The translations under genes and the position numbers were made by a program. The notes beneath the pieces were generated by a model. The model ran no database searches and was not told where the DNA came from. It saw nothing but the letters and a program-made list of their open reading frames with translations. Positions 16,345 through 25,525 of a DNA stretch of 64,000 nucleotides are shown here, in pieces. Source of the DNA: CAWIXB01 sp963839955 (GTDB taxonomy: Bacteria > Actinomycetota > Actinomycetes > JACCUZ01); contig CAWIXB010000001.1 of the NCBI GenBank assembly GCA_963839955.1, forward strand, positions 992,001 to 1,056,000, written 5' to 3'. How positions within the stretch are numbered: the first letter of the stretch is position 1; each line of letters begins with the position of its first letter.

Positions 16345-17283
16345 ATGACCCAGCCCAGCTTCAACCCTCACGGCGCCGTCGACCTGTCGGCGTTCGCCGC
16401 CAAGTCCTCGCCCGCGGCGCCCGCCGGCCAACCCGCCGGCGCGGGCGCGGGCGCATTGTCGGGAGTGGTGATCGACGCCACCGAGGCCGACTTCCAGACC
16501 AGCGTCATCGACAGGTCCATGACCGTCCCGGTCGTCATCGACTTCTGGGCTGACTGGTGCGGCCCGTGCAAGTCGCTGAGCCCGATCCTCGAGCGCCAGG
16601 CCGCGGCCGACGCGGGCAGATGGCTGCTCGCAAAGGTCGACCTCGACGCCAACCCCCGCCTGGGTCAGGCGTTCCAGGTGCAGAGCATCCCGGCGGTCTT
16701 CGCCGTCGTGAAGGGACAGCCGATCCCGCTGTTCCAGGGCGCCCTGCCCGAGGCGCAGGTGCGCCAGTACCTGGACGAGCTGCTGCGCGTCGCCGAGGCC
16801 AACGGCGTCGACGGCCGGCTCGACACCGCCCCGTCCGACGAGGGGGCGGAGCAGGTCGAGGAGCCCGCCCAGGACCCGCGCTACGACGCCGCCTACGACG
16901 CGATCGAGCGCGGCGACTACGACGGGGCGGCCGCCGCCTACCGTGCCCTGCTCGACCAGTCGCCGGCGGACGCCGACGCGAAGGCAGGCCTCGGCCAGGT
17001 CGAGCTGCTGCGGCGCACCGCCGACCTCGACCCGCCGACCGCGCGAAAGACGGCCGCCGAGCGACCCGACGACGTGTCGGCGCAGCTCGCCGTCGCCGAC
17101 CTCGACCTGCTCGACGGCCAGATCGACGAGGCGTTCGACCGCCTTGTCGACCTGGTTCGCCGTACGTCGGAGGACGACCGGGCCCGCGCCCGGCAGCATC
17201 TCGTCGACCTCTTCGAGCTGGTCGGCTCGCAGGACGAGCGGGTTGTCCGGGCCAGAACAGCGCTGTCCAACGCCCTGTTCTGA
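16345..17283 (+). CDS. thioredoxin-like protein with C-terminal TPR region (CnoX/YbbN-like)
   Basis: 312 residues. After a Pro/Ala-rich leader (1-40) comes a thioredoxin fold with the active site WCGPCK (W71, C72, C75) and the cis-Pro segment SIPAVFAV. Residues about 170-310 are helical repeats (AAYDAIERGDYDGAAAAYRALL and following) typical of the TPR-like tail of YbbN/CnoX chaperedoxins. In that family the protein holds oxidised clients and hands them to chaperonins. Both active-site cysteines are kept, so a redox role is also possible. No signal peptide, so cytosolic. Convergent with the RTX-like gene. Confidence 0.85.
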   Translation: MTQPSFNPHGAVDLSAFAAKSSPAAPAGQPAGAGAGALSGVVIDATEADFQTSVIDRSMTVPVVIDFWADWCGPCKSLSPILERQAAADAGRWLLAKVDLDANPRLGQAFQVQSIPAVFAVVKGQPIPLFQGALPEAQVRQYLDELLRVAEANGVDGRLDTAPSDEGAEQVEEPAQDPRYDAAYDAIERGDYDGAAAAYRALLDQSPADADAKAGLGQVELLRRTADLDPPTARKTAAERPDDVSAQLAVADLDLLDGQIDEAFDRLVDLVRRTSEDDRARARQHLVDLFELVGSQDERVVRARTALSNALF

Positions 17284-17328
17284 GTCAGCCCTGTTCCAGC
17301 CCGGACCAGCTCGAGAAGCCCCGCCGCG

Positions 17329-18021
17329 TCAGCCCTCGATGCCGGACGTCCGGTCGCACTCGATGGCGGTGTCGATGCCCGACGCGCCGATGCAGATGTC
17401 GTTCGTTGCCGGGGCCGGTGGGGTGACCGGAGGCGGATCGGAGCCCGGCGGCAGCTCACCGGCGAGGAAGTCGTCGCCAGGGCCACCGTTCACCAGGTCG
17501 TTGTCGAAGCCCCCCGCGAGGAAGTCGGCGCCCGGGCCACCCAGCACGATGTCGCGGCCGAAGCCGCCGATGATGTTGTCGTCTCCATGGCCGCCGATGC
17601 CGATGTCGTTGCCCTGGGCGAGCGCCAGGAAGTCGTCACCGCCGTCACCCGAGACGACATCGTTGCCCGGCCCGGGCAGCACCTCGTCGTTGCCCGCGCC
17701 GGCGAGGATGACGTCGTGGCCACCCTTGGCGCCCACGTTGCCGAAGAAGGTGGAGTTGTCGCCGAGGATGATGTCGTCGCCGCCCTTGGCAAGGATCACG
17801 TCGTTGCCCAGCCGGGCGCAGATGAGGTCCGCGCCGTTGGTGCCCTTGACCACCTCCGAGCGGTCGGTCCCGATGATGACGTTGAACTGGTCGACCGGAA
17901 TGTCCGGAGGCACGGCACAGTCCTCCGGTATCACCACCTGGGCCGACGCCCCTGTCGTCGGGAAAAGCAGTGTCGCCACCAGCATCGGCAGCACAGCAAG
18001 CAAGCGAGTAGTCCTGCGCAT
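17329..18021 (-). CDS. secreted RTX/hemolysin-type calcium-binding repeat protein
   Basis: 230 residues. The signal peptide is basic MRRTTR, a hydrophobic core to about 22, and a likely cleavage after GASA near residue 27. The mature part carries degenerate nonapeptide GGxGxD-type repeats (for example GGDDIILGD, GNDVVSGDGGDD, GGPGADFLAGG, GGPGDDFLAGE), expected to form a calcium-binding parallel beta roll. A Cys pair near each end could form disulfides. The start is the ATG at 18021, preceded by GGGAGGGG, rather than the upstream in-frame ATG at 18123. No enzymatic domain is attached, so the function is unknown. Confidence 0.8.
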   Translation of the reverse strand: MRRTTRLLAVLPMLVATLLFPTTGASAQVVIPEDCAVPPDIPVDQFNVIIGTDRSEVVKGTNGADLICARLGNDVILAKGGDDIILGDNSTFFGNVGAKGGHDVILAGAGNDEVLPGPGNDVVSGDGGDDFLALAQGNDIGIGGHGDDNIIGGFGRDIVLGGPGADFLAGGFDNDLVNGGPGDDFLAGELPPGSDPPPVTPPAPATNDICIGASGIDTAIECDRTSGIEG

Positions 18022-18166
18022 GTGTCCCCTCCCACTGCGTTCTGTCAGCGCACGGTCACGCTGGCCCCCCGTGACGGTCATCACGTAGGGGGTCACGCTA
18101 AAAGGGTTGGGGCACCCCGGCAAGACACAACGACGGTCGATTTCAAGGTTTGTGCAGCAGAACCCG
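18022..18166. promoter_or_regulatory. promoter region of the RTX-like gene with repeated GGTCACGCT
   Basis: GGTCACGCT occurs at 18054-18062 and 18091-18099, flanking the imperfect palindrome CGTGACGGTCATCACG (18070-18085). The cluster of GTCAC/GTGAC half-sites upstream of a secreted-protein gene looks like an operator. glgB ends just beyond it. Confidence 0.35.
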
Positions 18167-20353
18167 TCACGCCTTCTGGCGCAGCCAGACCGTGGCGAGC
18201 GGAGGCACCTGCAGGGTGGCAGACGCGGGTTGGCCGTGCCAAGGCTCGTCGGTCACCTCGACGGCGCCCAGGTTGCCGACCCCGCTGCCGCTATAGGTGC
18301 CGGCGTCGGTGTTGAGCACCTCGTCCCACACACCCGCGCGGGGGAGCCCCACGCGGTAGTCGGCGTGGGGGACTGCCGAGAAGTTGGCCACACAGGCGAT
18401 GGTCGAGCCATCCGAGCCGTGCCGCAGGAAGGAGAACACGTTGTTGCTGGCGTCGTTCGCGTCGATCCACTGGAAGCCGGCCGGGTCGATGTCCTGGGTG
18501 AACAGCGCGGGCGACTCGGCGTAGACCCGGTTCATGTCGTGCACCAGGGTCTGGACGCCCCGGTGGTCAGGGTTCTCCGTCAGCCACCAGTCGAGACTGC
18601 GGGACTCGGCCCACTCGGACTCCTGGCCGAACTCCGAGCCCATGAAGAGCAGCTGCTTGCCCGGGTGTGCCCACATGAACGCGAGGTAGGCCCGCAGGTT
18701 CGCCAGCTGCTGCCACCGGTCGCCGGGCATCTTGCGCAGCAGCGATCCCTTGCCGTGCACGACCTCGTCGTGCGAGATCGGCAGCACGTAGTTCTCGGAG
18801 TAGGCGTACATCATCGAGAACGTCATCTGGTGGTGGTGGTACTGGCGGTAGATCGGCTCGTTGGCCAGGTAGCCGAGCGAGTCGTGCATCCAGCCCATGT
18901 TCCACTTGAAGCCGAAACCGAGACCGCCGAGGTGGGTCGGCCGGGTGACTCCCGGCCAAGCTGTTGACTCCTCCGCGATCGTCACGACACCCGGCACTCG
19001 CTTGTACGCCGTGGCGTTGGCCTCCTGAAGGAAGGACACGGCCTCGAGGTTCTCGCGGCCGCCGTACTGGTTGGGCTCCCACTCGCCTTCCTTGCGCGAG
19101 TAGTCGAGGTAGAGCATCGACGCGACCGCGTCGACCCGCAGCCCGTCGACGTGGTACTCCTCAAGCCAGTACAACGCGTTCGCGACGAGGAAGTTGCGCA
19201 CCTCGGTGCGGCCGAAGTTGAAGACGAGCGTGCCCCAGTCGGGCTGCTCACCGCGACGCGGGTCGGGGTGCTCGTAGAGCGGCGTCCCGTCGAAGCGGGC
19301 CAGGGCCCAGGCGTCCTTGGGGAAGTGCGCGGGCACCCAGTCGATGATGACGCCGATGCCTGCCTGGTGGAGGCGGTCGATGAGGTGGCGCAGGCCGTCG
19401 GGGTCGCCGAAACGCGCCGACGGCGCGAAGTAGGACGACACCTGGTAGCCCCACGACCCGCCGTAGGGATGCTCGGCGACCGGCAGGAACTCGACGTGGG
19501 TGAACCCGAGGTAGGTGACGTGGCCGATCAGCTCGTCGGCAAGCTGCCGGTAGGACAGGCCCTGACGCCACGACCCGAGGTGGATCTCGTAGATGCTCAC
19601 CGGGCTGGTGTGCGCGTCGGTCTCCGCGCGCTGCTTCAGCCAGGCCTCGTCGCCCCACTCGTACGACGAGGTGTGCACGACCGACGCCGTCGACGGCGGC
19701 ACCTCGGTGGCGAACGCCACGGGGTCGGCCTTCTGCCGCCACTCACCGTCGCGCCCGAGGACGTCGAACTTGTAGTGCGTGCCGTCGCCGATGTCCGGGA
19801 CGAAGAGCTCCCACACACCGGTGGACCCCATTGCGCGCATCGGGTGTGCGCGGCCGTCCCAGTGGTTGAAGTCCCCCAGCAGGCGCACACCCTGCGCGCT
19901 GGGCGCCCACACCGCGAACGAGGTCCCCGTCACCGGTCCGCTCAGACCGTCGTAGGACCGCGTGTGTGAGCCGAGCACCTGCCACAGTTGCTCGTGGCGA
20001 CCCTCCCCGATCAGGTGGAGGTCGATCTCGCCGAGCGTGGGCAGGAAACGGTAGGGGTCGTCGGAGATGTGGGCAGGCCCGTCGTAGGCCACCTCGAGGC
20101 GGTAGTCGGGCACCTGGGCGCCCGGCACGACACCGACCCAGACGCCGTAGTCCTCGTGGTGCATCTCGTGGCGCTCGTCGCCCAGGACGACGTGCACGGA
20201 CGTCGCCCACGGCCGCAGGGTCCGGATGGTCACGCCGCGGGTGCCGACGTGCGGGCCGAGCACGGAGTGGGGGTCGTGGTGAGTGCCCGACACCAGTCGA
20301 TGCAGCTGTTCTGGCGCCGCGGGCACCGGAGTCTGGGTGGAGGGCTGGGTCAC
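18167..20353 (-). CDS. glgB: 1,4-alpha-glucan branching enzyme
   Basis: Introduces alpha-1,6 branches into linear alpha-glucan. 728 residues with the GH13 layout: N-terminal CBM48-like modules (FAVWAPSAQGVRLLGDFNHWDG around 147-167), the catalytic barrel and a C-terminal beta domain. The nucleophile is Asp408 in DGLRVDAVAS; the acid Glu is in TIAEESTAWPGVT and the third Asp in ISHDEVVHGK. The GTG at 20353 has GAGGAG about 9 nt upstream. It is the last gene of the glgE-treS-mak-glgB operon, 40 bp after mak, and supplies branching for the maltosyl transfer products. Confidence 0.95.
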   Translation of the reverse strand: MTQPSTQTPVPAAPEQLHRLVSGTHHDPHSVLGPHVGTRGVTIRTLRPWATSVHVVLGDERHEMHHEDYGVWVGVVPGAQVPDYRLEVAYDGPAHISDDPYRFLPTLGEIDLHLIGEGRHEQLWQVLGSHTRSYDGLSGPVTGTSFAVWAPSAQGVRLLGDFNHWDGRAHPMRAMGSTGVWELFVPDIGDGTHYKFDVLGRDGEWRQKADPVAFATEVPPSTASVVHTSSYEWGDEAWLKQRAETDAHTSPVSIYEIHLGSWRQGLSYRQLADELIGHVTYLGFTHVEFLPVAEHPYGGSWGYQVSSYFAPSARFGDPDGLRHLIDRLHQAGIGVIIDWVPAHFPKDAWALARFDGTPLYEHPDPRRGEQPDWGTLVFNFGRTEVRNFLVANALYWLEEYHVDGLRVDAVASMLYLDYSRKEGEWEPNQYGGRENLEAVSFLQEANATAYKRVPGVVTIAEESTAWPGVTRPTHLGGLGFGFKWNMGWMHDSLGYLANEPIYRQYHHHQMTFSMMYAYSENYVLPISHDEVVHGKGSLLRKMPGDRWQQLANLRAYLAFMWAHPGKQLLFMGSEFGQESEWAESRSLDWWLTENPDHRGVQTLVHDMNRVYAESPALFTQDIDPAGFQWIDANDASNNVFSFLRHGSDGSTIACVANFSAVPHADYRVGLPRAGVWDEVLNTDAGTYSGSGVGNLGAVEVTDEPWHGQPASATLQVPPLATVWLRQKA

Positions 20354-20393
20354 TGGAGCTCACTCCTCGTGGGGAGGCGATGCACTGGATCGC

Positions 20394-21782
20394 TCAGCGG
20401 CCGGTCTCGGCAGCGAGCCGGACGATGGCCGACATCGGAATCGGCACCCAGGTCGGCCGGTTGTGCGCCTCGTAGACCACCTCGTAGACCGCCTTGTCGA
20501 TCTCGAACGCCCGCAGCAGCACCGGTTGCTTACGGGGGTCGGTGCCGGCTGCCTCCGCATAGCCCTTGCAGAACGCATCTCGGTTGCGGTCTGCCCATTC
20601 AGTGGCGCGATACTCGCGCTGCGGGTCGGCAGGGTGGTCGGCCAGCAGATGCCGCGCGGCGTAGTCGAAGGAACGAAGCATGCCGGCGACGTCCTTGAAG
20701 GGGGAGTCGAGTGCCCGCCGCTGGGCGAGCGGACGGGCCGGCTCACCCTCGAAGTCCAGCAGCTTCCAGCCGTCCAGGGTCCGCATCGTCTGACCGAGGT
20801 GGAAGTCGCCATGCACCCGCTGCACGGCCACCGGCTCGGTCATGGCGGCCAGGTCGTCGTAGGCCTCGCGCAGTGCCGGCACGTAGGGGACGAGTGCGCC
20901 GACGTCGTCGGCAGCGCGATCGAGCCGGCTGCGCATGCCGTCGGCGATGGTGACGAGCTCCTTGACGTCCAAGGTGCCCGTCGGGAGCGTCGCGGCGAGG
21001 GCCGCGTGCACCTCCGCGGTCGCCACGCCCAGCCGGAACGCCTCGCTGGCGAAGTCGCCGCCGACCTCGTCCGCGTGCAGGTCCGCCTCCGCATAGAGGT
21101 CGCGCACACTTGTCCGGGCCAGCTCCCACCCCTCCGTGGCGTTCTGCAGGAACTCCTGCGCCATCGCGAAGCTCGCGGTGGGCAGGGGCTCTCCCTCGTC
21201 CGCGTGCCAGCTGCCCTCGAGCCAGCCGAGCGGGGGAGCGATGTGGCGGCTGCCGGCTGCGGCCAGCGCCGCGTGCACCTCGATGTCGGGGTTGATACCG
21301 GGGGACACCTTGCGGAACGTCTTGAGGATCACCGTGTGGCCGTAGATGACCGAGGTGTTGCTCTGCTCGGCGCCGATGACGATCGACGGACCGGCCTCGG
21401 GCAGATGGGTGGCGCTCGGGTCGCGGTGGAACGACCAGCCGTCGCCGCTGCGTTCCTCCGCGATGCCGTCCAGCCACAGGCCGGTCACGTACTTGTCGTG
21501 CAGGGCGTCATAGGCCATGGATGGCGTGCCGTCGTGGCTGACCGACTCGCCGACAAACGCGTGGTGCAGATGCTCGACCGGCTTCGGGTAGTGGACGAGC
21601 GGCAGCTGGTAGGTCTCGGTGTCGCCGTCGTCGTAGGTCACGGTCACGAGGTCCAGGGCCACCGACGGTGGCGTACGACGAAGCCAGCCCACGGTGGAGA
21701 CCGCGCTGATCTGCCAGGTGCGTCCCTTTCCGGCGAACCACCGCTGCTGGCCCACGAAGGCCGCGAGTGTGCCGGTGTCCAT
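20394..21782 (-). CDS. mak: maltokinase
   Basis: ATP-dependent phosphorylation of maltose to maltose 1-phosphate, the donor for GlgE. 462 residues from the ATG at 21782. The N-terminal cap begins TLAAFVGQQRWFAGKGR, typical of the family. The kinase-like C-lobe shows RVHGDFHLGQTM (catalytic Asp in HGDFH) and LLDFEGEPARPL (metal Asp). The ATG shares one base with the treS TGA (TGATG), so the two are coupled; in mycobacteria TreS and maltokinase form a complex. The frame continues upstream inside treS, but that is a shadow. Confidence 0.93.
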   Translation of the reverse strand: MDTGTLAAFVGQQRWFAGKGRTWQISAVSTVGWLRRTPPSVALDLVTVTYDDGDTETYQLPLVHYPKPVEHLHHAFVGESVSHDGTPSMAYDALHDKYVTGLWLDGIAEERSGDGWSFHRDPSATHLPEAGPSIVIGAEQSNTSVIYGHTVILKTFRKVSPGINPDIEVHAALAAAGSRHIAPPLGWLEGSWHADEGEPLPTASFAMAQEFLQNATEGWELARTSVRDLYAEADLHADEVGGDFASEAFRLGVATAEVHAALAATLPTGTLDVKELVTIADGMRSRLDRAADDVGALVPYVPALREAYDDLAAMTEPVAVQRVHGDFHLGQTMRTLDGWKLLDFEGEPARPLAQRRALDSPFKDVAGMLRSFDYAARHLLADHPADPQREYRATEWADRNRDAFCKGYAEAAGTDPRKQPVLLRAFEIDKAVYEVVYEAHNRPTWVPIPMSAIVRLAAETGR

Positions 21783-23494
21783 CAGACGATCCTTTCCGAG
21801 GGAGTCAGGCGGAACCAATAGAACCCGTGCCCGGCGACCGTGAGCAGGTAGGGCAGCTCGCCGATCTGGGGGAACTGCACGGTGCCCAGCAGCTCCACCG
21901 GGTGCCAGCCCTCCCACTGCCTCAGGTCCAACTCGACCGGCTGCGGGAACCGCGACAGGTTGTTGACGCAGAGCACGATGTCGTCCCCGAACTCGCGGAC
22001 GAACGAGAGCACGCTGGGGTTGCTGCCGCCGAGATCCACCCAGCTCCCGAGACCGAAAGCCGGGTTCTGCTTGCGCACCTGCACCATGCGCCGGGTCCAG
22101 TGCAGGTAGGACGTCGAACTCTGCAGCTGTGCCTCGACGTTGGTGACCTGATGGCCGTAGATCGGGTCCATGACGACGGGCAGCCCGAGTTGTCCAGGGT
22201 TGCACGTCGAGAACCCGGCGTTGCGGTCAGGGGTCCACTGCATGGGCGTGCGCACGCTGTCACGGTCGCCCAGCCAGATGTTGTCGCCCATGCCTATCTC
22301 GTCGCCGTAGTAGAGAACGGGCGAGCCGGGGAGGGACAGCAGGAGCGCGGTGAAGAGCTCGAGCTGGTTGCGGTCGTTGTCGAGCAGCGGGGCCAGGCGA
22401 CGCCGGATGCCGATGTTGGCCTTCATCCGCGGGTCGGTGGCGTACTCCGCCCACATGTAGTCGCGCTCCTCGTCGGTGACCATTTCGAGGGTCAGCTCGT
22501 CGTGGTTGCGCAGGAAAATGCCCCACTGACAGTTGTCGGGGATCTTCGGCGTCTGGGCCATGATCTCGGAGATCGGGTAGCGCGACTCGCGGCGCACGCC
22601 CATGAACAGCCGCGGCATGACGGGGAAGTGGAAGGCCATCTGGCACTCGTCGCCGTCACTTCCGAAGTACTCGACGACGTCGGCCGGCCACTGGTTGGCC
22701 TCGCACAGCAGCACCCGGTCGGGGTACTGGGCGTCGACCTCCTTGCGGACCCGCTTGAGGAAATCGTGGGTGCGCGGCAAATTCTCGCAGTTGGTGCCCT
22801 CCTCCTCGTAGAGATAGGGGACCGCGTCAAGGCGGAAGCCGTCGATGCCGAGGTCGAGCCAGAACTTCAGCGCCTCGATCACCGCCTCCTCGACCCGGGG
22901 GTTCTCGAAGTTCAGGTCGGGCTGGTGGCCGAAGAACCGGTGCCAGAAGTACTGCTTGCGCACCGGGTCGAAGGTCCAGTTGGAGGTCTCGGTGTCCACG
23001 AAGATGATGCGCGCGTCGGCGTAGGCCTCGTCGGTGTCCGCCCACACGTAGAAGTCGCCGTAGGGGCCGTCCGGGTCGGTGCGCGAGGCCTGGAACCACG
23101 GATGCTGGTCGGACGTGTGGTTCATCACGAAGTCGACGATCACCCGGATGCCGCGTTCGTGCGCCGCGTCGACGAACTCCACGAAGTCACCGAGCGTGCC
23201 GAAGTCAGGTAGCACGTCGGTGTAGTCGCTGACGTCGTAGCCGCCGTCGCGCAGCGGTGACTTGAAGAAGGGCGGCAGCCAGATGCAGTCGACCCCGAGC
23301 CACTGGAGATAGTCGAGCTTCTCTATCAGGCCGGTCAGGTCGCCGGTGCCGTCGCCGTTGCTGTCCTTGAACGAGCGGACCAGCACCTCGTAGAAGACGG
23401 CGCGCTTGTACCAGTGCGGGTCGCGCTGCTCCTGAGGAAGGTCGGCGAAGTTGTCGATGGCGGTGACGTGCAGGTCGGGCAGGGGCTGGCTCAC
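21782..23494 (-). CDS. treS: trehalose synthase / maltose alpha-D-glucosyltransferase
   Basis: Interconverts trehalose and maltose, feeding the maltokinase-GlgE route. 570 residues, GH13. The nucleophile Asp is in DGFRLDAVPYLYEEEG, the acid Glu in LLCEANQWP and the third Asp in RNHDELTLEM. The N-terminus WYKRAVFYEVLVRSFKDSNGDG is family-typical. There is no C-terminal kinase domain, because maltokinase is a separate gene here. The GTG at 23494 overlaps the glgE stop (GTGA); the frame upstream of it is glgE shadow. Confidence 0.95.
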   Translation of the reverse strand: MSQPLPDLHVTAIDNFADLPQEQRDPHWYKRAVFYEVLVRSFKDSNGDGTGDLTGLIEKLDYLQWLGVDCIWLPPFFKSPLRDGGYDVSDYTDVLPDFGTLGDFVEFVDAAHERGIRVIVDFVMNHTSDQHPWFQASRTDPDGPYGDFYVWADTDEAYADARIIFVDTETSNWTFDPVRKQYFWHRFFGHQPDLNFENPRVEEAVIEALKFWLDLGIDGFRLDAVPYLYEEEGTNCENLPRTHDFLKRVRKEVDAQYPDRVLLCEANQWPADVVEYFGSDGDECQMAFHFPVMPRLFMGVRRESRYPISEIMAQTPKIPDNCQWGIFLRNHDELTLEMVTDEERDYMWAEYATDPRMKANIGIRRRLAPLLDNDRNQLELFTALLLSLPGSPVLYYGDEIGMGDNIWLGDRDSVRTPMQWTPDRNAGFSTCNPGQLGLPVVMDPIYGHQVTNVEAQLQSSTSYLHWTRRMVQVRKQNPAFGLGSWVDLGGSNPSVLSFVREFGDDIVLCVNNLSRFPQPVELDLRQWEGWHPVELLGTVQFPQIGELPYLLTVAGHGFYWFRLTPSERIV

Positions 23495-25473
23495 CTGTTG
23501 GCCCTCCGGACCGTGAAGACGTGAGCAGGCTCGTCGTACGGGTCGAGGCGGACGTAGTTGTACTCGCCCCACACGTAGCTCTCGCCGCTGATCTCGTCGT
23601 GCACGGCCATCGTGTCGTGCCAGTCGAGACCGAGCTCGGGCATGTTGAGGTGGACGGTCGCCTCGCGCGCCGCGTGGGGGTCGAGGTTGATCACCACGAT
23701 CACCGTGTCGGCGTCCGGCGCGTCCCCGTCGCGCTTGGAGAAGCACAGCAGCTTGTCGTTGTTGACCTCGTGCAGGCGCAGGTTGCGCAGCCGCTGCAGC
23801 GCGGGGTGCCGACGGCGCAGCTCGTTGAGCCGGGTCAGGTAGGGCGCGAGCGACTTGCCGTCGGCCTCCGCGGTCTCCCAGTCACGTGGGCGATGCTGAA
23901 ACTTCTCGGTGTCGAGGTACTCCTCGCTGCCCGGTCGCACCGCGACGTGCTCGTAGAGCTCGAACCCGGCGTAGACGCCCCATGACGGCGAGAGCATCGC
24001 CGCGAGCACGGCTCTGATCTTGAACGCCGGCGGACCGCCGTACTGCAGGAACGCGTGCAGGATGTCGGGGGTGTTGACGAAGAAGTTGGGCCGCAGGAAG
24101 TGGGCCGTCTCCTGCGACAGCTCGGTGACGTAGTCCTCGAGCTCCTGCTTCTCCGTGCGCCAGGTGAAGTAGGTGTAGGACTGGTGGAAGCCGACCCGCG
24201 CCAGCATCCGCATCATCGCCGGCCTGGTGAACGCCTCCGACAGGAAGATGACGTCGGGGTCGGTCTTGCGGACCTCCTCCAGCAACCAGGCCCAGAAGTT
24301 CACCGGCTTGGTGTGCGGGTTGTCCACGCGGAAGATGCGCACCCCGTGGTCCATCCAGTGCCGCAGCACCCGCAGCGACTCCTGGTAGATGCCCGGGGGG
24401 TCGCGGTCGAAGTTGATCGGGTAGATGTCCTGGTACTTCTTCGGCGGGTTCTCGGCGTAGGCGATCGTGCCGTCGGCGAGCTCGGTGAACCACTCGGGGT
24501 GCTTCGCTACCCACGGGTGGTCGGGGCTGGCCTGCAGTGCGAAGTCGAGTGCCACCTCGAGGCCGGCTTCCTTCGCCCGGGCGACGAAGGCGTCGAAGTC
24601 CTCGATCGTGCCCAGGTCGGGATGTACGGCGTCGTGACCGCCCTCGGGAGCGCCGATGGCCCACGGTGAGCCGGGGTCGTCGGGACCCGGCGTCAACGTG
24701 TTGTTGGGCCCCTTGCGGTTGGTCGTGCCGATCGGGTGGATGGGCGGCAGGTAGAGCACGTCGAAGCCCATCGCCGCGACACCGGGGATGCGTGCCATCG
24801 CGGTGCGGAAGGTGCCCGTCTTGGTGACACCCGTCGTGGGGTCGAAGCGCGCGCCCTCCGAGCGGGGGAAGAACTCGTACCAGCTGCCGTAGAGCGCCCG
24901 CTCGCGCTCGACGCGCAGAGGCCGCCGCTCGCTCGCCGACACGAAGTCGCGCAACGGCGCCGCGCGCAGCGTCGCGACCACATCGGGTGAGTCGGCGACG
25001 GCGAGCCGCACCTCGACCGGACGACTCTCGTCGCGCAGCGCCTTGGCCGCGTCGCGCAGCGCGCGCCGGCCGGCCGTCGGGCGGGTCACCTTCGCTGCAC
25101 GTTCCATGAGCAGCGCGCCCTCTTCGAGCATCAGCTCGACATCGACCCCGGCCGCGATCTTCACCTCCGCGGCGTGATGCCAGGTGGCGAGGGGGTCGCT
25201 CCATGCCTCGACGTAGAACGACCACGCACCCTCGCTCGTGGGGGTGACCTCGGCGGACCACTGGTCGGTGCCGGGAGCGCCGGGATGCATCGGCGTCCAG
25301 GGGCCTTTGCGGCCGGTCGGGTCGCGCAGCACGACGTTGGCATTGACGGCGTCGTGACCCTCGCGGAACACCGTCGCGGAGACCGTGAAGGTCTCGCCGA
25401 CGACGGCCTTGGCCGGCCAGCGACCGCACTCTTCCGCGGGCTGTAGGTCCAGGATGGGGATGCGTCCAGTCAT
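23491..25473 (-). CDS. glgE: alpha-1,4-glucan:maltose-1-phosphate maltosyltransferase
   Basis: Transfers maltosyl units from maltose 1-phosphate to the non-reducing ends of alpha-glucan. 660 residues. An N-terminal all-beta region with a helical insertion comes first (to about 185), then the GH13 barrel. The nucleophile Asp lies in VRIFRVDNPHTKPVNFW, the acid Glu in IFLSEAFTRPAMM, and the ENPPKKYQDIYPINFD segment is diagnostic of GlgE. The ATG at 25473 has AGGA just upstream and a TAAGTT box 8 nt before it; the frame open to 25602 runs past the divergent glgP start and is rejected. First gene of glgE-treS-mak-glgB. Confidence 0.95.
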   Translation of the reverse strand: MTGRIPILDLQPAEECGRWPAKAVVGETFTVSATVFREGHDAVNANVVLRDPTGRKGPWTPMHPGAPGTDQWSAEVTPTSEGAWSFYVEAWSDPLATWHHAAEVKIAAGVDVELMLEEGALLMERAAKVTRPTAGRRALRDAAKALRDESRPVEVRLAVADSPDVVATLRAAPLRDFVSASERRPLRVERERALYGSWYEFFPRSEGARFDPTTGVTKTGTFRTAMARIPGVAAMGFDVLYLPPIHPIGTTNRKGPNNTLTPGPDDPGSPWAIGAPEGGHDAVHPDLGTIEDFDAFVARAKEAGLEVALDFALQASPDHPWVAKHPEWFTELADGTIAYAENPPKKYQDIYPINFDRDPPGIYQESLRVLRHWMDHGVRIFRVDNPHTKPVNFWAWLLEEVRKTDPDVIFLSEAFTRPAMMRMLARVGFHQSYTYFTWRTEKQELEDYVTELSQETAHFLRPNFFVNTPDILHAFLQYGGPPAFKIRAVLAAMLSPSWGVYAGFELYEHVAVRPGSEEYLDTEKFQHRPRDWETAEADGKSLAPYLTRLNELRRRHPALQRLRNLRLHEVNNDKLLCFSKRDGDAPDADTVIVVINLDPHAAREATVHLNMPELGLDWHDTMAVHDEISGESYVWGEYNYVRLDPYDEPAHVFTVRRANR

Positions 25474-25525
25474 CGGTCCTGAACTTACCCATTCCGCTGG
25501 AGGACCCGCCGGTAGGGTCGTTCCC
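25474..25525. promoter_or_regulatory. 52-bp divergent promoter between glgE and glgP
   Basis: Only 52 bp separate alpha-glucan synthesis (glgE operon, minus) from degradation (glgP, plus). On plus, TAGGGT (25513-25518) ends 7 nt before the glgP GTG. On minus, TAAGTT ends 8 nt before the glgE ATG. Both genes would have almost no 5' UTR, and their -35 regions must overlap the opposing promoter. Confidence 0.45.

Noticed and set aside
17587..18315. Plus-strand open frame opposite the RTX-like gene
   Set aside because: It mirrors the repeat-rich GGxGxD coding sequence; no ribosome binding site or family match.
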